Shown here piece by piece: positions 53,432 through 60,373 of a stretch of DNA of 64,000 nt. The DNA is taken from NCBI RefSeq assembly GCF_008033135.1, contig NZ_CP041335.1, forward strand, positions 1-64,000, in the 5' to 3' direction. The position numbers and the translations under genes were made by a program. Under the pieces are notes generated by a model. It was not told where the DNA came from, did not search any database, and saw nothing but the letters and a program-made list of their open reading frames with translations. The stretch comes from Chitinolyticbacter meiyuanensis (GTDB lineage Bacteria; Pseudomonadota; Gammaproteobacteria; Burkholderiales; Chitinibacteraceae). The stretch's first letter is position 1; each line of letters begins with the position of its first letter.

Positions 53432-54418
53432 TCATTGGAAATCGGCCACGCCCAGGTTGCCGTGCGGCTCGGCCATGGCGACCACCACCTTGCGCGGTCC
53501 CTGGAACGGCGCGCGGGCGTGGGCGACCAGCATGTTGTCGAGCATCAGCACGTCGCCCGCTTCCCAGCGGAAGGACACGGTCTCGGCCGCGAGCACCTGC
53601 CGCACCTCGGCCAGCACCTCGTCGGGCATCACCGAGCCGTCGGCGAAATAGGTGTTGCGCGGCAGGTTGTCCTCGCCCAGCAGCTCCTCCAGCGATTCAC
53701 GCACCTCTGCCTGCAGGTTCGAGACGTGGAACAGATGTGCCTGGTTGAACCACACCGCCTCCCCGGTGACCGGGTGGGTGGCGATGGCCTGGCACAGCTG
53801 GGTGGTGCGCAGCGCATCATCCTCGCCCCATGCCCAGCGGATACCGGCGCGCGTGCAATAGGCCTCGACCTCGGCACGGTCCTCGGTGTTGAACACCTGC
53901 TGCCATGGCACATCGAAATCGCCGTAGTTGCGCACATAAAGCACGCCCGGCTCGAAGCGGCGGCGGATCGATGCGGGCATCCGACGGTAGATGGCACGGC
54001 TGTCTGCGATCGGCGTCTCGCCGCCAACGGGCGAGGCCGTCACGCAGTGAAACCAGATCTTCATCGGCCACTCGCGGGTATAGGCCTGCTCGTTGTGCAG
54101 CGGGATATGCTGGTGCGCCGGGTATTCGGTAGAGGTGTATACGCCACCACCCACCGCCGAGCGCGGCGTGGAGCCGAATTCGTAACTGAGCAGCGGATGG
54201 CCGAAATCAGCGGCGAACTGGCGGAAATGCTCCACCGACGGCACGGCGAAGCCGCGCAGCAGCACGCCCCCCAACCGCGGCAGCAGGCGCTCGATCTCGC
54301 CCTTCAGGCGTGGCAGTGCGGCCTGCAAAGGCTCGCCGGCGTACTCCGGCGTCAGCAACACCGGTAGCTCGGACGCAGCCGGCCCAGTCCGCTCGAATCG
54401 GGTCAATAGCACATTCAT
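53432..54418 (-). CDS. TauD/SyrP-like Fe(II)/2-oxoglutarate aspartate beta-hydroxylase
   Basis: This is a predicted non-haem iron dioxygenase that beta-hydroxylates aspartate, probably while it is bound to an NRPS carrier domain, as SyrP does. The 328-residue product has the TauD fold with the iron ligands in PLHNEQAY (His-x-Glu near residue 107) and a distal His in VAHARAPF. Other typical segments are GGVLLRGFAV and GGETPIADSRAIY. Its place in the operon and the Asp code of A1 in the last NRPS support the assignment. beta-Hydroxyaspartate is a bidentate iron ligand in ornibactin- and cupriachelin-type siderophores. GAGGATGG upstream of the ATG is a good ribosome-binding site. Confidence 0.85.
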   Translation of the reverse strand: MNVLLTRFERTGPAASELPVLLTPEYAGEPLQAALPRLKGEIERLLPRLGGVLLRGFAVPSVEHFRQFAADFGHPLLSYEFGSTPRSAVGGGVYTSTEYPAHQHIPLHNEQAYTREWPMKIWFHCVTASPVGGETPIADSRAIYRRMPASIRRRFEPGVLYVRNYGDFDVPWQQVFNTEDRAEVEAYCTRAGIRWAWGEDDALRTTQLCQAIATHPVTGEAVWFNQAHLFHVSNLQAEVRESLEELLGEDNLPRNTYFADGSVMPDEVLAEVRQVLAAETVSFRWEAGDVLMLDNMLVAHARAPFQGPRKVVVAMAEPHGNLGVADFQ

Positions 54419-54521
54419 CTATCCATCCTCGGTTTGCCACGACACTGCATGGCCAAGGGGAGCCGGCTAGCCGCAGCGGGCAGCCTGCCGGCAGCGACAG
54501 GGGAAGCGATCGCAGGCGACA

Positions 54522-55247
54522 TCAGCAAGGCACGGCACGATGCAGTCCCTCCCGCAGCGTCTCGAGCGCGCGCACCAGCGTGGCGAGGACGGCGGCTTCG
54601 TGTTGGCGGATGAAGAAATGCCCACCGTCGAACCAGTCGATATCGAAGGCCGCCGTGGTCTCGAGCCGCCATGCGGTGATGTGGTCGGGTGCGATGTCAT
54701 CCGCCCGCCCCGCCAATACCCGGATCGGCAGGGAAAGTGGCAGCGACGAAGCATGTCGATAGCTGGCGCAGACACGGTAGTCCGCCGCCAGCGTATCGAG
54801 CGTGAGCCGCCGCAGGTCCGGATGGGCCAGCACCGCTTCGGGCGTGCCACCATGCCGGCGCAAGTCGGCGATCAGCGCGTCGTCGTCGAGCACCTGGTAG
54901 CGCAGCGGATCGCGGCAGGCCGGCGCCGGGCTGCCGGACACCCATAAAGCCAGCGGCAGCGGGCCGCCACTGGCCTGGGCTCGCCGCACCAGCCCATGAG
55001 CCAGCAAGGCACCCATGCTATGACCGAACAGCACATACGGTCGGGCAGGCAGGCTCGGATACAGCTCGCGTACCAGTCGCCCGAAATCCTCGATCAGCGG
55101 TTCGGCCATGCGCGTACCCCGACCGGGCAGCTCCAGCGGCACCAGGCGCACCCAGTCCGGCAGCATCAGGCGCCAGCGCGCATACATCGTGGCGCTGGCA
55201 CCGGCGCACGGCAGCGCCAGCAGATCGACGACCGGGGGCATCGTCAT
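54522..55247 (-). CDS. Type II (editing) thioesterase
   Basis: This is an alpha/beta-hydrolase of the GrsT/PvdG type that clears mis-primed or stalled carrier domains in NRPS/PKS lines. The 241-residue product has LLALPCAGASATMYARW at its start, ELPGRGTRMAEP, the nucleophile elbow GHSMGALLAH (Ser near 77), and the catalytic Asp and His in LAGRADDIAP and FDGGHFF. It starts only a few bases from the MbtH stop and is followed by the SyrP-like gene after about 100 bases. It is a stand-alone enzyme, distinct from the releasing thioesterase at the end of the last NRPS. Confidence 0.93.
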   Translation of the reverse strand: MTMPPVVDLLALPCAGASATMYARWRLMLPDWVRLVPLELPGRGTRMAEPLIEDFGRLVRELYPSLPARPYVLFGHSMGALLAHGLVRRAQASGGPLPLALWVSGSPAPACRDPLRYQVLDDDALIADLRRHGGTPEAVLAHPDLRRLTLDTLAADYRVCASYRHASSLPLSLPIRVLAGRADDIAPDHITAWRLETTAAFDIDWFDGGHFFIRQHEAAVLATLVRALETLREGLHRAVPC

Positions 55248-55249
55248 CC

Positions 55250-55486
55250 TCAGCCGGCGGCCTGACCGGCCTGCTGATCCATCCAGACGCGCAGCGACAA
55301 CGGGCGCATGTCGGTCCAGGCCTGCTCGACGAAGGCAAGCACCTGCTGCTTGTTGCCGCGAATGCCCTCCACCGCACGCCAGCCACCGGGGACCGCCTTC
55401 CAGTGCGGCCAGATCGAGTATTGCTCCTCGTGATTGACAAGGACGATGAAGGTTTCGTCTTCGCGATCGAAACAGCTGGTGGACAT
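55250..55486 (-). CDS. MbtH-like NRPS accessory protein
   Basis: This is a small chaperone that binds NRPS adenylation domains and is often needed for their activity. The 78-residue product has the hallmark residues: [15 protein letters not shown] and the C-terminal TDMRPLSLR. The ATG at 55486 ([11 protein letters not shown]) is chosen because MbtH proteins start here and GAGG lies upstream; the frame is open to 55534. It is the first gene of the NRPS-PKS operon. The ECF-type promoter lies 66-90 bases upstream. Confidence 0.95.
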   Translation of the reverse strand: MSTSCFDREDETFIVLVNHEEQYSIWPHWKAVPGGWRAVEGIRGNKQQVLAFVEQAWTDMRPLSLRVWMDQQAGQAAG

Positions 55487-55551
55487 GCCGGGCCTCTTCG
55501 TATGGGTGAGCAATGCATCCGCGTCAGCACGCACGCGGGTTCTGCCTCAAT

Positions 55552-55576
55552 GACGAAGAGCACGGGGGTTTGTTTA
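55552..55576 (-). promoter_or_regulatory. ECF-sigma promoter for the mbtH/NRPS-PKS operon
   Basis: On the minus strand GCTAAACAAA (TAAAC at 55576-55572) is followed after 16 bases by CGTC (55555-55552). It matches the four promoters at 17.1 and 21.3-21.4 kb in both elements and spacing, and would drive about 29 kb of biosynthetic genes. Confidence 0.78.
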
Positions 55577-55601
55577 GCTGCGAGTCGCGCGCCCGGCGCG
55601 G

Positions 55602-55641
55602 CACAACAAAAAACCCGCGGTGCATCGTGCATCCGCGGGTT
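55602..55641 (-). terminator. Terminator of the sigma/FecR-like operon
   Basis: On the minus strand the stem AACCCGCGG...CCGCGGGTT is followed by TTTTTTGTTG. It lies between the FecR-like gene and the mbtH promoter, so it separates regulatory from biosynthetic transcription. Confidence 0.8.
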
Positions 55642-55728
55642 GATTGAGGCGATCCGGCAGGTGGTCAGGCCAGTGGATCTGCCTAGGGTTCAGGGACATC
55701 GCTCATCGAGCAGCGGCACACACCGAGG

Positions 55729-55920
55729 CTAACCCTCGTTCGCCGGTGGTACGAAGCCGGTCAGCAACCAGATTTTTCCGGCATCGTCGTATGCCGTGCG
55801 ATGGTCGGCGCTGGCTTGCAGCCACGCCGCGAATTCGGCCTGTGCCGTCGCATCGAAATCCCCTTCGTGCTGACGCATCACCCAGGACCAGGCGGCCTCC
55901 CAGATCGGATCTTCTCGCAT
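55729..55920 (-). CDS. Stand-alone FecR N-terminal (DUF4880-like) protein
   Basis: The 63-residue product resembles only the cytosolic N-terminal domain of FecR/FpvR-type anti-sigma factors: AAWSWVMRQHEGDFD, FAAWLQASADHRTAYDDAGKIW. That part of FecR binds the cognate ECF sigma factor. There is no membrane segment and no periplasmic FecR domain, and the receptor in this window has no signalling domain. It is 117 bases downstream of the ECF sigma gene on the same strand. It could be a soluble anti-sigma or a sigma cofactor, or a vestige. The ribosome-binding site is weak. The assignment rests on pattern resemblance. Confidence 0.7.
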   Translation of the reverse strand: MREDPIWEAAWSWVMRQHEGDFDATAQAEFAAWLQASADHRTAYDDAGKIWLLTGFVPPANEG

Positions 55921-56037
55921 CGCTTGTTCATCCTTTGTCTTGTCACGCGTTGCACATCAACCGCAACGCACTCCCCACAGCCAAAGGATACACACAACGG
56001 CAAGCCCGTCGAAGACCGCCGCCAGCGGCGCTGTCAC

Positions 56038-56562
56038 TCAAGCTGGATGCAACAGCTGCCTGCAATTGGCGAGCACAAGGCCTACGTCGCGCAGCATGAA
56101 GTTCACCAGCGTGGCCGAGCAGCCGAGCTGAGCGGCGATCTCGCGCTGGGTCAGCCCGCCGAGCCGATGCAATTCGAACACCAGACGCGTACGCGCCGGC
56201 AGCGTGGCCAGTGCCTGCTCAATCGCGTCGAGCAGCTTGCGCTCGTCCAACCCCTGGTCTGGCAGCGTACCACCCGCCACCTGCGGCAGTTCGCCATCTT
56301 CGGTATGCACGCGATAGGTGTTCTCGACCGCCTGGCGCCGCAGATGATCGAGCGCGAGGTTGCGTACCACTTGGGCGCAATAGCCCAGCGGGTTCTTTAC
56401 CTCACGCGCGCAGGCGCCCGTCACCAGCTTGAGGTAGGCATCCTGCAGGATTTCCTCGGCCACGTCGGCATCCCCGGCCACCCGCTTTGCAATGTTGAGG
56501 AGCTGGTTGCGATGCTCGAGAAATACCGGCTCGAGCGACGGGACGACGACTGCTTCGGGCAT
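56038..56562 (-). CDS. ECF sigma factor for the siderophore regulon (PvdS/OrbS-like)
   Basis: This iron-starvation sigma factor should recognise the TAAAC-N16-CGTC promoters of this locus. The 174-residue product has sigma region 2 (FLEHRNQLLNIAKRVAG, ADVAEEILQDAYLKLV, NPLGYCAQVVRNLALDHLRR) and region 4 with the HTH GGLTQREIAAQLGCSATLV. The start at 56562 (MPEAVVVPSLEP) is chosen because GGAGG lies seven bases before it and because the longer frame to 56664 would include the Fur box. A Fur-box-like site at 56610-56629 implies repression by iron. It is upstream of, and probably cotranscribed with, the FecR-like gene. Confidence 0.9.
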   Translation of the reverse strand: MPEAVVVPSLEPVFLEHRNQLLNIAKRVAGDADVAEEILQDAYLKLVTGACAREVKNPLGYCAQVVRNLALDHLRRQAVENTYRVHTEDGELPQVAGGTLPDQGLDERKLLDAIEQALATLPARTRLVFELHRLGGLTQREIAAQLGCSATLVNFMLRDVGLVLANCRQLLHPA

Positions 56563-56609
56563 CAGGGCCTCCGGGTGCGCTGGGAACAGTTGCCCAGCCT
56601 TAAAACGTA

Positions 56610-56629
56610 GTTGAGAACCATTATCATAT
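56610..56629 (-). promoter_or_regulatory. Fur-box-like site before the ECF sigma gene
   Basis: On the minus strand ATATGATAATGGTTCTCAAC matches the Fur consensus well (GATAATG-GT-TCTCA). It includes TATGAT, a possible -10 element, so Fur binding would block transcription. It ends about 48 bases upstream of the chosen start codon. Confidence 0.75.
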
Positions 56630-56870
56630 TTTTTGTTTTGCGCCGTCCATGCATCACGATGCAAATTGGTGCAGACAAAGTCAGCTGATCAACAATTTAA
56701 CCTCAATGAAACCTCCATCTTTCCAACGAAATAAGTCAGCAAAATTTATCCGGCTCGCGTGCTGTTCCACCTGATGCCCCTCTCCCTGCAAGGCGCGGTA
56801 CAGCCGCACCAAGCGGCGACGAGCCAAGCAATACGCCCCGCTTTTGCAGGTCGATGATCTGTACAGGCAA

Positions 56871-56903
56871 TAAAAAACCGGCACGGTGACCCGTGCCGGT
56901 TTC
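56871..56903 (-). terminator. Terminator of the GH18 chitinase gene
   Basis: On the minus strand the stem ACCGGCACGG-GTCA-CCGTGCCGGT is followed by TTTTTTATT. It lies 23 bases beyond the chitinase stop. Confidence 0.9.
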
Positions 56904-56925
56904 GTCGCTACTGCAGCGCCTGGAC

Positions 56926-59670
56926 TTACGGCAATGCGTTCAGCGCAGCCTTGGTCGGCTTCGAGAAGTTAAAGCCATCCGTGCGATCCCAGTTGATCGA
57001 CCACGTCATCACACCACGGTATGTCGGGTACGCCTGCTTCGGCTTCACCGTGCCGCAGTTCTGCAACTTGGTCAGGCAGTTCAGCGCGTTCGACACCGTC
57101 GCCGAGGTCACGAAGCCGGTGTTGGCCGACCGCGAGCCGCTCGGTACGCCGAATGCCACCTGATCCGGACGCAGGCCCTTGAACTCCCAGCCCGTGCCGC
57201 CGACCGTCTTGAAGCCTTCGATCAGCATCAGCGAACCACCGACCAGCGCATCCACGGTGCCTTCGTTCAGTGCGCCGTTGGCGTACGGGCTGTAGAGGCC
57301 GCCGTTGTTGTAGTACTGCACGTGGATCATGTTCAGGTCGTCACGCAGACCGTCGATGATCGGCAGGTAGGCGCCCCAGATGCCCGAGTAGGCGACGTAG
57401 CCACCCTGCACGTACGGGTGTTCCGGTGCCATCGACAGGTAGAACGTCGGGCCGACCTTGGCCTTCAGTTCCTTCATCGCGGTGATCAGGTTGTTGATGA
57501 TCGGGGTGCCGAGCACCACGCCTGCGCCGCTTTCCAGGTCGAGGTCGATGCCATCCAGGCCGTACTTGTTGATGATGCCGTGCAGGCTGTTGACGAAGTT
57601 GGTCACGTTCTCGCGGGTGTTCAGCGTCATCCGGCCTTCCTGGCCACCCAGCGACAGCACGACCTTCTTGCCCTTGGCGCGCTTGGCGGCGATGTCGGCG
57701 ATGAACTCGGCCTCGGTGCCGCCGTTCGGGTCCAGCGTGAAGGTCACTGCACCGTTGCCACCGTCTTCACCGAACGACAGCATGATCACGTCCCAGTCGT
57801 CCGACACGTCGCGGATGCGGATGGTCGGGCCCGACGGGTTGGTGAAGTTGTGCCAGTAGCCGATCAGTGCGTGCTTCGGCAGACCGTCCTGGACCAGCGG
57901 CATCACCGGACTCAGCACGCAGGTGGAGCTCGATTCAGCGACACACACCTGGACCCGGTAGCTCGCTGGAGCGGTGCTGACATTGAAGGTCTGACCACCG
58001 CCGAAGATTTCCGGACCGTTGGCCACTGGCGGCGGAAAAGCGATGCTTGCGCTGGCGTACAACGAGCGCCCTGCGTCATCAAAGACCCGCCAATAGCCAG
58101 GGATAAAGCCGAGCTGCACCCGATCCACCGACCAATTCACGGCCAGTTGCCCGGCCGCCGGGGTATTGGCAGAAAGCGTGACAAAGTTGACGGCATTTCC
58201 GGCCGGCACAACCCGGCCGCAGGGGTACGCGGGATCCCCGTAGAGCATGGTGAAACCCGGAGGAGGCGGAGCCAGCGTGGGGCACGGCATCGGAGTCGGG
58301 GTCGGCGTGACCGGGGTCACCGAGGCAGGCGTCAGCGCCGGGCTCAACACGCAGAAGGCATAACCGGCGTTGCAGACCTGGATGACATAGCGCTTGTCCG
58401 AAGGTGCGGTAAACGACTGGCTGGCCTTGTAGAGCCCGGCTTCATTGGTGATCGAACCGTTTGCGCCAAGCAGGTACTGGCCGTTGTCGGTACTGAACAC
58501 CTTCCAGATCGCCGGCTGATACCCCAGGCCGAACGAGAACGTATTCAGGCTGATCTGCCAGCTCGCCGAGAGCGTGCCAGCGCCTTGATCGGTCACGGCA
58601 GCCTGCTCGAACTGCACCGTGTTCCCCATCGGCACCGGCGACCAGCTGCAAGGGCCGGTCTGGACGTTGCGCATGCCCAACGGCGAGGTCGGGATCGGGC
58701 AGTACTGCGTTGGCGTCGGCGTGGTGGTCGGCGTTGGGGTAATGGTCGGGGTCGGAGTTGGGGTGCCCGTAACCGTCGGTGTAGGCGTCGGCGGGCAAGG
58801 GATCGTGGTCGGGACCACGGCAACCACCTTCCAATAGGCGCGGTCGATCTGCCAGCTGCCGCTCACTTGCTTGGGCTCATTGGCTGCACTGGAAACGTGC
58901 GACTGCGCCGCACGCAGGTAAGCGCCGCGTGTCACGCCCTGCCAAAGCGCACTCAGCGAACCACTCGCAGGCTGGACCGACTGGCCGGCGCCATACGTGA
59001 CATTGATGCGCCACGGCGGCAGCGCGGCAGGCTGCGGGTTCGGCACCCAGCAGCCCTGCGGATAGGAAGAAAAGGTCACGCTTTCGTCGGCTTGCAGCGT
59101 AACCGGCGTCACGCCATTGCAGTTGCCCAGCGACTTCCACACGCCCCAGTCACCAGACTGGGACGGGTTGTCACCCTGGGTCCACCACTTGGCTTCGTAG
59201 TTCACGCCGTTGTAGCTGACCTGATTGCCACCGGTGTAGACATTGCCGCTGACCCAGGCAGCCTTGCAGCTACCGGTGACCGGGGTGATCAGCGGGGTAA
59301 TGGGTGGGGTCACGATCGGTGTGATCGGCGGCGAAGAAGGCAATACGTCGTTGCAAGTCGGGCACGGCGTTGGTGGCGGGGTGAGCGGAATCGGCGTCAG
59401 GTGAGGTGTCGGCGTCGCATTGGCGGTGCCGAGGTCCTGCCACAGCGTCGGCGTGCTCGCCGGATTCCAGTTGGCGCCGACATAGGCAGTGTGCGTCACC
59501 GTCGCCTGATAGTCGCGGCCGTTGTAAGTCACCACGGTGCCGGCGTTATAGGTGCTGCCTTCCTGCCAAGCCGCAGCCGCCAGCACCGCAGGTGCCCAGA
59601 CGGCCGCGAGCAGGCTGATCGCGGCAAGCGCGGCACGGCCTCGGTGCCGCGCCGATTGGTTTAGAGCCAT
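56926..59670 (-). CDS. Secreted multidomain GH18 chitinase with two chitin-binding modules
   Basis: This is an extracellular endochitinase. The 914-residue precursor has a signal peptide (ending AVLA), a CBM5/12-type module right after it (AAWQEGSTYNAGTVVTYNG, W-x-x-L-G end), a Pro/Thr linker, a second CBM5/12 (AAWVSGNVYTGGNQVSYNG, AKWWTQGDNP), a 90-residue unknown segment, two homologous unknown domains separated by Pro/Thr linkers, and a C-terminal GH18 domain with the catalytic DGIDLDLE near residue 708 and the final WSINWD. The ATG at 59670 is chosen over the one at 59676 because GAGGAG abuts the first and is six bases from the second. It is divergent from the SUMF1-like gene and ends at a strong terminator. 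Confidence 0.93.
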   Translation of the reverse strand: MALNQSARHRGRAALAAISLLAAVWAPAVLAAAAWQEGSTYNAGTVVTYNGRDYQATVTHTAYVGANWNPASTPTLWQDLGTANATPTPHLTPIPLTPPPTPCPTCNDVLPSSPPITPIVTPPITPLITPVTGSCKAAWVSGNVYTGGNQVSYNGVNYEAKWWTQGDNPSQSGDWGVWKSLGNCNGVTPVTLQADESVTFSSYPQGCWVPNPQPAALPPWRINVTYGAGQSVQPASGSLSALWQGVTRGAYLRAAQSHVSSAANEPKQVSGSWQIDRAYWKVVAVVPTTIPCPPTPTPTVTGTPTPTPTITPTPTTTPTPTQYCPIPTSPLGMRNVQTGPCSWSPVPMGNTVQFEQAAVTDQGAGTLSASWQISLNTFSFGLGYQPAIWKVFSTDNGQYLLGANGSITNEAGLYKASQSFTAPSDKRYVIQVCNAGYAFCVLSPALTPASVTPVTPTPTPMPCPTLAPPPPGFTMLYGDPAYPCGRVVPAGNAVNFVTLSANTPAAGQLAVNWSVDRVQLGFIPGYWRVFDDAGRSLYASASIAFPPPVANGPEIFGGGQTFNVSTAPASYRVQVCVAESSSTCVLSPVMPLVQDGLPKHALIGYWHNFTNPSGPTIRIRDVSDDWDVIMLSFGEDGGNGAVTFTLDPNGGTEAEFIADIAAKRAKGKKVVLSLGGQEGRMTLNTRENVTNFVNSLHGIINKYGLDGIDLDLESGAGVVLGTPIINNLITAMKELKAKVGPTFYLSMAPEHPYVQGGYVAYSGIWGAYLPIIDGLRDDLNMIHVQYYNNGGLYSPYANGALNEGTVDALVGGSLMLIEGFKTVGGTGWEFKGLRPDQVAFGVPSGSRSANTGFVTSATVSNALNCLTKLQNCGTVKPKQAYPTYRGVMTWSINWDRTDGFNFSKPTKAALNALP

Positions 59671-60373
59671 TTCCATCTCCTCATCGCGTATCCAATGACC
59701 GCAGTGGCATGCGCCATCGGGCAGGTACGCTGTCGGTTGTGAAGTGCGCCATGCTGGGCCGGGCCCAATTTGGCCTATCGACTATCGCATCCATTCCGAA
59801 TGCATACAAATGCATGTCTGAGGAATTTCACGAACGGCAAGACAGGGTTTTATTTAACAATAAAAATCAACAACTTAACTATTTATGCGCCGACAAGTGA
59901 AATCACGGGCAGCGCAAGCAAATGCAGCTGCGATCCGTCACTCACCTTGATGAGATCGCCATCGTGGTAACGGCAAGCATGGCAGCGGAGCCGAGCTCAC
60001 GCCTGCCGCCATCGAGTGCATGACTTCAAGCTAAAAAACCACGATCTTGGCTGCGCTGATACGCCTATCCACCTGCGCTACAGGTAGCTCGCAGGATTTT
60101 CCGTAGAGACCACGCCTAGTTTTCAGCGCCAAGTGCCGCACGGACAGCAAGAATCCGCGATTTCCGCGCTTTGGTTTTCACGCCGGACCCATGCCGATTT
60201 TCAGCATTAACACATCAGCAGATAGCAATGAACATGTTGTTTTTAAACAAGTTTTCTTATTAAAAACACATGCTTGCTTGAGCATGCAATGCGATCCATG
60301 CACCTTGGCGATGCCTGAGTGACATGCCGATGGGGATCGGCGCAGGCATCAAACCAAAGATGGAGGATGTTTC
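59671..60373. other. Divergent upstream region of the chitinase and SUMF1-like genes
   Basis: This 703-base region is more AT-rich than its surroundings and has no convincing gene; two short plus-strand frames at 59.7-60.0 kb look accidental. It must hold both divergent promoters. A small hairpin CATGCT-N6-AGCATG (60269-60286) lies about 90 bases before the SUMF1-like start. I could not identify a regulator site with confidence. Confidence 0.5.

Larger units (their letters stand above)
56563..56925. other. Spacer between the sigma gene and the chitinase
   Basis: These 363 bases hold the Fur-box-like site and leader of the sigma gene at the left and the chitinase terminator at the right. The AT-rich middle (about 56640-56860) contains a 67-codon minus-strand frame with no recognisable similarity, which I do not call. 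Confidence 0.6.

Noticed and set aside
50711..54367. A 1,218-codon plus-strand open frame opposite the starter NRPS
   Set aside because: It mirrors the coding strand of a high-GC NRPS gene, has Arg/His/Gln-rich low-complexity content, and no recognisable domain.
56681..56884. A 67-codon minus-strand frame between the sigma gene and the chitinase
   Set aside because: It has no similarity I recognise, no good ribosome-binding site, and its start overlaps the chitinase terminator.
56893..59664. A 923-codon plus-strand open frame opposite the GH18 chitinase
   Set aside because: It is rich in Arg and His without domains; the minus-strand chitinase has a signal peptide, modules and a catalytic motif.
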